Positions 36,727-47,674 of a stretch of DNA of 64,000 nt are shown here, in pieces. The notes below the pieces were generated by a model. That model saw nothing but the letters and a program-made list of their open reading frames with translations. It was not told the DNA's origin and searched no databases. Each line of letters begins with the position of its first letter. Position 1 is the first letter of the stretch. Source of the stretch: Tenrec ecaudatus (taxonomy: Eukaryota > Chordata > Mammalia > Afrosoricida > Tenrecidae); NCBI RefSeq assembly GCF_050624435.1, contig NC_134538.1, positions 115,766,437-115,830,436 of the forward strand. The letters run 5' to 3'. The position numbers and the translations under genes are program-made.

Positions 36727-36750
36727 AGTACATGTACATGCACATGTACT
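36727..36750 (+). repeat. 24-bp near-perfect palindrome
   Basis: agtacatg at the left and catgtact at the right; 11 of 12 base pairs match. The motif sits in a GTACATG-rich patch. Confidence 0.8.
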
Positions 36751-37629
36751 TTGTCACAGGCACATGTGCTCCGACTGCCACCGTTTTCATATGAAACCAT
36801 TGAAGAGAAATCTAGTTTCTCAAATCTAAGCATAAGGTTTGATTTAAAAAATACTGTTATATTTTGCAGTTTTCTGATAACTCATGTTACCTCCGTATGA
36901 TTTCAAGCAAGAATGCCTTAATTATGATAAAAATTAATCTAACTTCATCTCAAATCATTTTTAATCAATTTAAAGGAATAGAAAAGTGTGCTGATCATTT
37001 TAAAAATATATGTTCTAAAATATTTTAAAACATATTATTTGTGTAGCTCTCATCTTAGACCAGGTCAATTTACAATGGCAATTTGCTCAAGTATAAAATG
37101 GTCGGAATCATAGCTCTTTGTTCCTCCCTTAAACTTTAATCTTTTAAATGACTAGATGTTTCAAGTGTCTTTTCATATCGCCAGCATTAATATTGTCTAA
37201 GAAGCCTGCTGTTATATATTTTTGCAATTGGGAAGGTGATCTACGTAGCTGGGTAAGGACAGCTGTTGTGTTGTGAAAGCGGATACCCACCCCTAACCAT
37301 TCATTTATTGGATCAGTAAACTCAGAAGAGCGCTGGGAGAACTGGCTCCTGGTGCACATCCCTTGAGAAAGCACACACATCGAACCCTCTTCCCTATTCC
37401 TGATCTTAATGAGCTTCGATAAAAATAAGCTCTTGACTCTAAATATTTGAAGGCATTATACTGAAGACAAATATTGAAATAATTTATTAGTTTACAAACA
37501 TTTCTTTAAAAATAATACCAATACAAAATTTCTCAATCCAGCATCAGAAGAGCCAGGTTTTCATTCTAGTCCTACCTCTAACACAGCTACGCTCTTGCTT
37601 GTATTCTGAATTCACATAAAAGCTAGTTA

Positions 37630-37738
37630 CCGTAAATACTCAAGTATAAGCTGAGCCTATTATCAGCCGAGCCACCTGATTTTACCACAAAAACTGCATA
37701 ACTGCTGACAAACTCAGCTTTTACATGAGTATATATGG
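37630..37738 (+). mobile_element. Short pogo-like MITE, copy 2 (109 bp)
   Basis: Ends ccgtaaatactcaagtataa and (reversed) gcttttacatgagtatatat pair at 18 of 22 positions. It is preceded by TA; the 3' TA has become CA. It shares ttttaccacaaaaactgcat with copy 1. Confidence 0.8.
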
Positions 37739-38167
37739 CATCTTTGATAACGAGGCAACAATGTCACTATAAGTAATGCCTCTTGCCTTTCTCTTTCGGC
37801 AGTCAGAAGAGAAAAATGATTTTATCACTTGAAGGAAAGATCCTAATTTTAACACTGTTCTAAGTACTTTATATGCATTTTCTCATTAATGTTTTCATAA
37901 TAATGTGTTATTCACAATTCAAATATAAAAGAATCACAGCTCATGTTGTAGTATATTTTGCTATCGGTAGTATTAATGTTGGCTGTAAGATGCTCACTTA
38001 GGAAAGTAAAGAAAAATGTGAGCTGGAGTCGAGAAGACTAAGGGTATGAATACTCTTAGCAGCTACAGAACTGTGTGATTTGATCAAATCACTTTATTTC
38101 TCAGAGCATTTGATCTTCTTTTCTGCAAGAATATTCATGAAATAAAAGTCACGTTAGGTAATGTGAG

Positions 38168-38218
38168 TACTTCTTATATAAACTAATGCGTTAACAATTA
38201 CAGTTTATATAAGAAGTA
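38168..38218 (+). repeat. Perfect 17-bp inverted repeat with 17-nt loop
   Basis: Arms 38168-38184 and 38202-38218 (tacttcttatataaact and its exact complement). RNA would form a stable hairpin. No family recognised. Confidence 0.9.
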
Positions 38219-39860
38219 AAAAAAATAATAGAATTGTCAACCCATTAGTGCCATCAATTGCCATTTCCGTTTGTGGAAGAGGACACCAAGATCAAGAATT
38301 TAAGTGAGGTTTGCATGGCCAAATCATTTGTGAGTGATGGGCCCTGTCATCATACAATTAGCCAGCTCTCTTTCAGATGTCTGCTATGCCTTTAATCAGA
38401 TTAATTGATTCCCCATACCGTCTCCTAAATTTCTAGGTTAGAAAAGTAGATGTGTGTGTGTTCCATATCCTTAAAACTGAAAAAGAAAGCTTTCTAGGTA
38501 GGGATTTACTTTTGGAATTTAGTATAAAATTTCCAAGGACCAAGAATGCTGGCTTTATATCTTCCTCCTCGCTGATACTCAAACCAGTTTCTTGCCTTGA
38601 TGCATTCATTTCTGCTCTGTAAGAGGGCTGGGAGCCTCTGCTCTCTGCCTGCCTTCCTGCGAGAGTTTGAGAATGCAGACGAGCAGAGTGCCAGCCTGAC
38701 TGCCCTCTGTCAGAAAGAAGGGAGAACCGAGAGGAATATTTGCCTATCATTTACCAAGAGAATATGAACTCTCTTTTAAAAAATGGAATATACAAAGATA
38801 CATACTGAACAGACCTGGTCTTGCATGGATAAAAGTATTAAGACACCATTCTTGTTTTTTATCCTTCCTTAAATAAAATTAATGTTTAATATTTTTAAAC
38901 CTGCAAAACAATACAAACGCTTTTCTATAATGTTTGGCAAAATCAGAATATTTCATTGGAAATGTGTAAAACCCTTAAAACAGAGTTCTTCATATTTAAA
39001 ACACAAGAAATGAATCAGGAAGCCTATGATGTGAATGCATTCTCAGAGATTCTATAATTGTATCTGCTGGGAAATCTTTTAGTGATTTTTAGCCCAGTGG
39101 CAATGGGAGAGCTTAGAAAAGGGGATTAAGTAGCAGCGAAAAGGTTGACAGAACCTGTGAAAACAACTGAACATAATGTGAAGCTCTTGGAACATGAAAT
39201 CAGACTTAACTATATTTTGATAATGGGCATAGAACTTTGTGAAATGTAGAATAGTTTATATGTTATAAGAAGATTCCAGTCATAAATCTAAAAAGCTAAC
39301 AGTCCCTTAACATTCTCTGTTTTCTAATACAACAACAATGTACTTTTGAATATTTCCCATATTTAAAAAAATATATATTTGTCCCAAGTCAACACGCAAA
39401 TAGTTGTCCTACTTTCAGTGAGCACATGATTGAATTTAAGGCTATACTTCTTTCAGTGTATGAAATGATTTCATATTTGTCTCTTTATATTAAGTTTATG
39501 AGACCTTTTATTCTTTTCAGTATATTTATTTTTAATTTTTAAATGAAATAATGAGAAAAATGTAAAAATATAACCTATTCAAATCATTGTCCAAAGTTTA
39601 CCTGATTGAAGTCCTTGTATCACAGGCTACAAAATTCGTATTCGCTCATGGTGCATATTAAAAAATTAAGTTCTCCTCATTTGAACACACATATGAGAGG
39701 CCGTTTGCAAAGGCTAATGAGCGGTGCCCGGATGGAGAGCTCCCTCACTTTGACAGCTGGAATCCAGTACAGACAGACGTCCGTGCCTGGTTCGGTCATT
39801 GTTTTGCGAACTGCCCTTGACGAAAACGTCAGTTTTCTTCTCTCGGAACTCTGTGAGGTC

Positions 39861-39883
39861 CAAAACCCTTAAGTAGGGTTTTG
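39861..39883 (+). repeat. Short hairpin in a CpG-richer intronic patch
   Basis: caaaaccct and agggttttg are exact complements around a 5-nt loop. It lies in the 39.7-40.05 kb patch that has more CpG than the surrounding intron. Confidence 0.6.
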
Positions 39884-40514
39884 CATTTGACCCTCTTTGA
39901 CAGGGTTTACAAATGCACTGATGGAGTTTGGGAGTATGGTTTTAGGAAGAGGGAAGTTCGCGTTTCGTTTATGGCGGCCCACTCATGAAGCAGACATTGT
40001 TAGCCGCGTGGTTCAGAGGGAACTGTATAGCCAGCCAGCTACTGGACGGACTGTGTGAAAGAAAATTGTTTGACCAAGTGACTTGTCATTATAGTTCTGA
40101 GGAACACTAATGGCTAATTTGTGACCCAAATAAAGTATGCACTAATCTGCATAGGTAAGGGTGTCAGCTACAGGGAGCCATTCATCTGCAGCCAAACTGC
40201 TGTGGTTTGGGTAATTCTGGAATAGCAGAAGACATAGTTAGGGTCAAATTTTGGCTTCTTGTCTTTATAACATTGTATCCCTAGACCTCTTTTCCTCCTA
40301 AGTTGTCTTTTGTCTGTTATATTATCTTTTCCAGTGACTTTTAAAATGACATGTGTCTTTCAATAAATACTCAACATGCTTTGATGAGGAGGAATGCCAA
40401 TAGAACAATCCATCATTAAATAGTCTCTAAAGTGTACTCGCTTGGAGCAGAGGTGGGAGTAACCATGGAATGTGGTTGCCTGCTTTAGTCTTTGGACCAA
40501 AGAAGGGAAGTTCC

Positions 40515-40580
40515 AAACAAACTTGCTGCTAAGTTGATTACGACTTACAGTGATCCGACATAGGGTTTCTGAGGCTGTAA
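40515..40580 (-). mobile_element. AfroSINE fragment, minus strand
   Basis: ctaagttgattacgacttac, then agtgatccgac and ggtttctgaggctgtaaat are the reversed SINE tail joined directly to its middle, so part of the body is deleted. Confidence 0.6.
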
Positions 40581-41187
40581 ATATTTATATTTAAAATATG
40601 TCTTAAGATAACATGAGTCTGGATGCTGTGGTTCAAACTATCATTGTAATAATGAACAGAGCACACTTAGTAGATGGAATATTGAATGTCAAAGGGAAAC
40701 TTTTACTCTGAAGCATAAAAGATGGATTTAGGGTAGTGAGAAGAAGAGCACACACTAGACTGGCAACCTTGACTCAGGTGAGAGAGAGAGAGCATTCTTC
40801 TTTGATGGCGTCCTGGCACATGCAGATGATGTGGTTGACGGAGCTATGTTAGAAGGGGTCATAAAAGCCTGTAGGTAAAGTTCAGTCCTGATGAGTTGAG
40901 ACATAGGAAGTGAGTAGGTTTTATGTCCAAGCAAACGATGAAAGTATGATGGAAGAAAATATAGTCAGCAATTAATGTGAGCCATATTGTAAGCAGTCAA
41001 ACACCGCATGATTTGTTGTTGTCTTTTCTGATGTTCTGTTATTCCGAATGCTCCTCTACTGCTGTAGAACCCAGTATGCTTCTTATTATGGATCATTGGG
41101 CTATTTTATATTTCTGGTTTGGGGAATATCAAAGGGCATATGGTAGTACATAATCTGTAGGCATTTTCAGAAGCACTACTGAATGGA

Positions 41188-41346
41188 GGGCCCCACAAGG
41201 GCAGAGGTTTGAACAGAACCGCTGCTCGGTGGGGGAAAGAGGAAGCCATCCGCTCCCATAAACACAGTCAGAGAAACCCGCAAAGAGGAGCTACTCTATC
41301 TGTGGGTCTCAGAGCTGGAATTGACCCAATGGCAGTGGGTTTTTTA
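41188..41346 (+). mobile_element. AfroSINE with deleted head
   Basis: gagggccccacaagggcaga, caggtttgaac-like B-box region, tccgctcccataaac, and tail gctggaattgacccaatggc followed by agtgggtttttt. Confidence 0.75.
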
Positions 41347-42896
41347 GAATTTCTTACATGTATTAGGTTTGTTATCTTGAATTATAGAAGACAATCTTAA
41401 AAGCAGGATATAATTTTGTTTATAACCAATCATTTTTATGCTTATATTGGGAAGTAGCACCATTGTATGAAACCCTGTATGTGAAATTCACAATTGAATT
41501 TCAAGTATTCTAATTTAAAGCATCTAAATAAGACACGGGTGGTTGCCTAGCAAATTCTGTCGTCAATGAGGTACTATTACATATTTCACAACTCAGGTAG
41601 ATAACAAGTCCAACAATAAGGGATTCTTGAAGATTGGATCAAACAGGGAAACGGTTATAGGAATTGGATGGCCATCTGCATCCGAATGCACTGTCCTCAG
41701 AATGGGAAGAAATCCATCTGACCCTTCTCTTCTCTTGATGTGGCACTCTGAAATCAGGAGACTGGATGAAGGACCTTCTGCTGTTCTTCACAGAACGAAT
41801 TGGATTTGGAGCGTGCACTAAGCATTGTGTCTCCGGCCCTTGAGCTCCATTTGTAGGCCTCCTATTCATAAAGCTATAGGTGGGGAAAGCACAGGGTTTT
41901 GATAGATGTTTGTCTTATAAAATACAGACCTTAGGAATAGTTTAGGCTTGGTATATTTACCTAATAAGGCTGTATCCATCAATTGGATGCTTGCATCCTG
42001 AAGGTAAGCCTTTTCCCCCAGAACATACTGATAGAGCTATAGGTGGTCTTGGCACTGTGTTTCCCCCCATTTACCCCTCCTACCATTTAGCTCATGGAGG
42101 TGGGTGGTTACACACACTACAGGGGAATTGGGCAGTTGTTTTGATCTTTGTGGGAAAATTCTTTGAAGCAGACTTTGCCTTGAGTATTGTGTGATTTCTG
42201 TGGTATGGGAAAAAGTCAGACAAAAATCTACCATCCTCGTGCATGGCGATAGCGACATGCACCTCCCCCCTCCAGAAGGAGGATGACTGCCTGGGGTAAA
42301 GAGCTGGGGAGCTTGCAGAACTGCCTGTGAAGGTTGTAAATTCAGGCTCATTGTGGCTCAGATAACAGATAGATGTGTCATTTTGGAAGGGATATAAGGC
42401 AGTAATTGTTTCCAAGCAGGAAAAATGTTTATGCTTAGCAGGTGTGGTAATTAGAGGGGACTCTTTCCCAGTTTGGATCAAAAAGAGGATGTATTATCTA
42501 TCATGGGCCAGAGATACAAAGTAGGGTTCTGTGGAGAAAGGCATGGAACCAGGAAACAAAGTCAGAAGCCTGTTGCACAGGCTGGGTAAACAGTGGAGAT
42601 TGGCAGAATAAACACAGAATAAAAACATTTGCAATTAATTTGCCTGATTCTAACCAGCTCAAAAAATATTTAGAAACACCTGTAATGCAATCAGAAGACT
42701 ACAGGAGAAAGCTCTTGCCATTTGACGCTCACAGTCTTTTGTGGAGGAGAGATCTGAAAATAACAGGATAGGAATCCCCAACAGAATAGTTTTTAATTTC
42801 TTGCCAAAAGTTGCTTTCTTAGGTTGTGAGAAAGCATTAGAATTTGGGAGGAAGTGGTTGGAATTTGCGCTTTCTGTTTATTTGTTTTAAGGCATC

Positions 42897-43112
42897 TAGC
42901 CCTGGTTGCTTGGCATAGTGGTTATGTGTTGGGCTGCTAACCACATGGTCAGCAGTTTGAAGCCACTAGCTGCTCCTTAAGAGAAATACAGGGCTTTCTA
43001 CTCCTGTAAAGAGTTACAGTCTTGACAGCTCACAGAGGCAGTTCTACCTTGTCCTATGCAGAGTCGCTATGAGTTGGCATCAACTCAGTGACAGCGATTT
43101 GAGAGTTTTTAG
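42897..43112 (+). mobile_element. AfroSINE, full length
   Basis: agccctggttgcttggcata, gggctgctaaccacatggtc, ctactcctgtaaagagttac, and tatgagttggcatcaactca in canonical order. Confidence 0.9.
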
Positions 43113-43120
43113 TTGCATTA

Positions 43121-43325
43121 TAAAGTGGCATAGTAGGTTAAGTATTATAGTGGTGGCATAGTAGGTTAAGTATTATACTGCTTAATTCTGCAGTTCAAAC
43201 CCACCAGCTGCTCTGTAGAAGAAAGATGGATCTGTTCCCATAAATATGTCAATTTTGAAACTTAAAAAACCATCCACTCTGTCCTTTAGGGTTGCTGTAG
43301 TCTGAGTGACTATGGCAGTAGGTGT
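43121..43325 (+). mobile_element. AfroSINE with 28-bp duplication in its head
   Basis: The head segment gtggcatagtaggttaagta starts at 43125 and again at 43153. The body continues gcagttcaaacccaccagct and ends tgtagtctgagtgactatgg. It is inserted directly behind another SINE. Confidence 0.8.
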
Positions 43326-43490
43326 ACAGTGTGTCCAAAGTGTTTGCAAGGATGAGGTCAAAGCGAGGGACAGAGGCCATTGAAGTGTGAAAGAAGGAAC
43401 GGGGAATTCATATGCACAAGAAATGCAGGTAACGCGTAGGGAATGATCGAGAATGCCGCAGAAGTGATGTGATTTCTCATTCAGACGGCC

Positions 43491-43862
43491 ATGAAGGCAG
43501 AAGCACTATTAGTGCTCGTTACTCTAAGTGTTTTGTGTGTAGAAAACATGGCAAATAGAAGGTTGTCCATGACACGAATACTGAGAAGAATCATGGACAT
43601 TGCTATTTTCTCAATGTATGGGGAATTTCTTCGGCTGATTGTTTATCAGTTAAATCAGGGAATTGGAAATGTTGTTGTTTTCAGTATTAGACAACTAAGT
43701 GCTGAGATAATCAACACCTTTTTCCCACTAGAATTAAATCAAAAGTATCATCTTATAAAACATCCTGAGAGGATAAATGCTTTTTATACTGCACCAGCCA
43801 TGACAGTGATTTCTATCTATATACTAGTGAGCACGAAAATGAGAGTGTCTGATACCATTTAG
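43491..43862 (+). other. Unrecognised 123-codon ORF in PCLO intron 2
   Basis: Open from ATG 43491 to TAG 43862. The N-terminus MKAEALLVLVTLSVLCVENM looks like a signal peptide or membrane segment; the rest is mixed hydrophobic/basic with FSMYGEFLRLIVYQLN and INAFYTAPAMTVISIYIL. No domain recognised. ORFs of this length occur by chance in 64 kb (others here reach 125-167 codons inside repeats), so a gene is not established. A retrocopy of a spliced gene is possible; no poly-A tail is obvious downstream. Confidence 0.15.
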
Positions 43863-44371
43863 GTGGTACCATCAAAGAGAAGAAAATATCATTAGACGAA
43901 CAAAGCGTGAGACAGCAGGGTCTGTTTAAGAAAGGGGTGTACTGAAAGAAAAGCAGACTCTTCCTTGTGAAAGGGAAATAACTTCGTGCTTTCTACCTCC
44001 TCTTTCCTGCCTCTAATATTCTCCCTAGTTGGAGATGCAGTAATGCACATTTTTTAAGCCACAATGAAACGAATTATTTTGTAATAAGGAAAGAGAGTGT
44101 GTGGTCCGATGGTGACACGTCATGTGATATAGACATGTTATATCTATGTTCTAAGTCTCTGGTAGTCAAGAGATGGAGTTAGGGCCTACTCATTGACTCT
44201 GTATAATCAGCAATATTTGCATCGTAGAGTTTCATAGCATTGTACAGATAAAACCAAATGAATCAGACTACATTTTCCAGGATGAAAACAAAGAAATAAA
44301 GAACAATTAGAATATTATCAGGTATTTCTCATGATCTGTATTACCCTGAAGTCGTCTGCTAAATTTGTTTC

Positions 44372-44467
44372 TTATCTGATTATTACAGTATAATATAGAC
44401 TCCGTGGGGATATGGGGTTTTATCTGATTATTACTTTATAATATAGACTCTGTGAGGATATGGGGTT
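44372..44467 (+). repeat. 48-bp tandem duplication
   Basis: Two units, 44372-44419 and 44420-44467. Both contain ttatctgattattac, taatatagactc and ggatatggggtttt, with few differences; recent slippage is likely. Confidence 0.9.
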
Positions 44468-44664
44468 TTTTCCTTTTATTTAGTGTTATAGGGTCTGTAG
44501 GAGGTAATCAATATCAAAATAAGGGCATGATGAATTGGATAAATGTTGCCTCTTTTTTGACTGACACTTGTTGAAAAGAAGAAGAATTACAATTAATGAA
44601 TGAAAATAATCTTAGGATTTTATAATTAAAAATGTAGACTCAAATCTTATAACTTACTTTATAG

Positions 44665-44871
44665 CGGGCATCCTCAAACTACGGCCCGTCGAAGACATTT
44701 ATTTGGCCCGCTGGGTGTTTTTGCCTCGTTTGGTTTTTTGCTTCAACATAAGATATGTGCAGGCTGCATAGGAATTTGTTCATAGCTTTTTAAAAAAACT
44801 GTAGTCCAGCCCTCCAACAGTTCTGAGGGACTGTGAACTGGCCCCCCCTTTAAAAAGTTTGAGGACTCCTG
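44665..44871 (+). mobile_element. Non-autonomous hAT element, copy 1 (207 bp)
   Basis: 16-bp terminal inverted repeats match at 13 positions (cgggcatcctcaaact against the reverse of agtttgaggactcctg). An 8-bp target duplication, ctttatag / ctttacag, borders it at 44657-44664 and 44872-44879, as hAT transposons produce. No coding capacity. Confidence 0.85.
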
Positions 44872-46267
44872 CTTTACAGGGGGGAAAAATGAAAGTACCT
44901 GTAGAGAATTAGGTGTTTTATTATATATAAATGTACGTATATTCATCTTTTGCAGCTTCCTGATTATGAAATGAGGTAGGATTGTGTGAGGTGAGAGTAT
45001 AAGAAAAATTTATTTGTTTGTGGTTTACACATGTATAAAAGTTAATTTATGTTGTGAAACACTTCAAATATGGAGAAAGGTAAAAGGTTAAGGTATAATG
45101 AGTACAGGATTCCTAGTGTCCATATTGAAAACAGATGTAATGAGCATTCAAGTAGCTACCCCTCCTAATCAATACATCGTACAGTCTTACTCTTTACTCA
45201 AATATTTAAAAAAAAATAGAGTATTGCAGATAGAGTTGACTACCCCATTTAACCTCAAGTTTCCTTTACATAAGATTGCAAACAAGTTTTGCTATATTAA
45301 CGCATAAAAGGACATTATTTCAGTGCATGTTTATACTTAAAATTGATTTAAGTAAATTTAGAAAAGCTTCAGGATATCTATTTTGAATAAAAAGTAATAG
45401 TTTAAACTGTATAAAATACTGTAAAATTAGATGTGATAAATTCAGTTATTTTCCAGAGAAAATCATTTGAAGCTCAAGACATGTATAAACATTTTGTTTG
45501 GAATAAGCTTGTTCAAGTATGAACTATAACTCTAGTTGTGATACTTCTTTACTTACTCTTGGGGAAAGAAAAATGTTGGAAATAGATGCTGTTAAGTTAA
45601 TATGTGGTATTAAATGTAACACCCCATTGTCACATAGTGGTGATATGAAGAGAAATAGTCAAATCTATGTCTTACTTACCTGCCCTTTTCAACTTTGCAT
45701 ACACTACTTATATATATAGATTATACTTAGAATAATTTGAGGGGAAATCATTATTTTGCTTTAGTTTCTTGACAGGAAAATATTTTAAAATATTTTAACT
45801 TTTTCTTCCTTTGAGCATACCATATTGAGAGGGAAGTATGAATCTGCTAATTTTAAAAACTTGTGATGTGCTAGCCCTAGCCCAGGCTGTGTAGCTTAAA
45901 ACTCCTCGAGACACAGCAGTAGAGAAAGTATTTGACCCCATTTATAGAATTTGTTAGATCTTCATTTTTAATTCTACATTATATCTATCGGTAAATATAG
46001 AAATAAATTAATGTCAGACATTAAGGTAATATAAAAATACATTATTTTAACTTTTTATTTTACTCAAACTTCAAAGGGTTTTGGTCTGTGAGTATCATTA
46101 ATCCTATTCTGATATCCTATGCTTTTTACACCATAATATACAACTAAGGAAAATAATGCGATTTGTGTTTTAGGCCTTGACAAAGGTAGTCCCGTGGATT
46201 TTGTGCGATGCTTGTTTGTGTTCACGTTTCTCGGATCTCCGTAACCCTTGTCTCACATTATTTCCAG

Positions 46268-47674
46268 ATAAAAGAATGGCTGTGTTTAAACTGCCAGATG
46301 CAGAGAGCTCTCGGAGGGGACCTGGCTCCGATGCCCCCATCACCACAGCCCAAACCGAAGATGGCTCAGGGTGTGCTGACACCAGCAGGGAGCAAACCAT
46401 CACCGCAGTCTCAGCAGTCTTCCCCCAAGAAGGAGGCTGCACCCAAACAGGACGTCTCAAAACCCCTCGAGCCTAAGAAGCCCCCACCGCTGGTGAAACA
46501 GCCAACCCTACAAGGTCCTCCCCCTGCCGTGGCCAAGCAGCCTCCTGCTACGGAACCTTCAGCCCAGGCAGCCCCTCCCAAAGAGCCTTCTGTCCCCGCG
46601 GAGCAGGCCAAGGCTCCCATGGCGGATACGAGAGCCAAGCAGCCCAAGGTGGTAAAGCCGGCCACCGACACTGTCTCTGCATCCTTAGCAGCAACAAAAC
46701 CAGAAGCTCTGAGCTCCAGAGTGCCAGCACAGGCTCCTGAGAAAACAGCCCCTCCTCCCAAAACAGACGCTGCCAAACCCTCACAAAGCTTCCCACCCAC
46801 TGGAGAAAAAGTCACCCCACTTGATGCGAAAGCCATACCTCGACCTGCATCAGATTCAAAAATCATTTCACAGCCTGGGCCTACTGCAGACAGCAAACCT
46901 CAAAAACAAGCCGATCCAGCTCCAAAGAAGGAAGATCCCAAGAAAGCACAAGCCAAAACGAGTCAGAAGCCAGAGGCCAAGCCCACGCCCAAAGGGTCTC
47001 CAACGCCCCCAGGTTCACGACCCGCCGCTGGCCAAACTCCACCAGCAGCACAGCAGCCTGCAAAGCCACCTGAGCAGTCGAGAAGATTCAGTCTGAATCT
47101 TGGAGGCATCACGGATGCTGCAAAATCCCAGCCCACGACTCCCCAAGAAACAGTGACTGGGAAACTCTTTGGGTTTGGAGCTTCCATCTTCAGCCAGGCA
47201 TCAAGTTTGATATCCACCGCAGGCCAGCCTGGCCCTCATTCACAAAGTGCGCCGGGGGCCCCAGCCAAGCAAGCCCCTCCTCTCTCACAGCCACCACCTT
47301 CTCATGGACCAGCCAAGCCTGCCAGCCAGACACCAGCAGCACCTGCAAAGGCCACACCTGGGAAAAAGGAAACCAAAGCTCCAGCAGCGGAGCAGCTAGA
47401 GCCTAAAGTTGAACACGTTCCAACCACCAAAAGAACAGAAGCAGAAAAGAAGCCACCGCCTACTAAAGATAGCAGACCTTCCATTCCTGAGCCCCCAAAG
47501 GCTGCTCTCCCCTCCAAACCGGAGACAACCCCCAAAGCAAGATCAGTTTGTCCTCTCTGCAATACTGAACTGAACATAGGCTCTAAGGAGCCTCCTAACT
47601 TCAACACTTGCACTGAATGCAAGGATCAAGTGTGTAATCTCTGTGGATTTAACCCTACACCGCACCTGACTAAG
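46268..47674 (+). CDS. PCLO: PCLO coding exon 3: end of zinc finger 1, linker, start of zinc finger 2
   Basis: 469 codons, residues 652-1120. The acceptor is TTTCCAG at 46261-46267 and the donor is AAG|gtaagc at 47674/47675; both ends are phase 0. The exon opens with IKEWLCLNCQ, whose Cys657 and Cys660 complete the eight-cysteine finger begun in exon 2. A Pro/Lys/Ala-rich disordered linker follows. A strongly conserved block at residues about 923-968 (RRFSLNLGG through KLFGFGASIFSQAS) comes next. The exon then starts the second Piccolo finger with Cys1079, 1082, 1099, 1102, 1107 and 1110; its last CxxC must lie in exon 4, outside the window. The exon ends HLTK, where the Piccolo sequence I remember has HLTE. 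The reading frame also stays open upstream into the intron from 46208, so the acceptor was placed by homology and by the AG. Confidence 0.96.

Larger units (their letters stand above)
31207..46267 (+). other. PCLO intron 2
   Basis: 15,061 bp, from gtgagt to TTTCCAG. It contains the SINEs, MITE, hAT element, hairpins and duplications listed separately. The stretches 31.6-34.2, 35.7-37.6, 37.75-40.5, 41.35-42.9 and 44.9-46.2 kb are otherwise unique AT-rich DNA in which I see no gene. A locally CpG-richer patch lies at about 39.7-40.05 kb. Confidence 0.85.

Noticed and set aside
42092..42481. 129-codon minus-strand ORF in intron 2
   Set aside because: No motif, no plausible homologue recognised, and no sign of codon structure; treated as chance.
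46411..46896. 161-codon minus-strand ORF opposite exon 3
   Set aside because: Antisense shadow of the proline-rich coding linker.
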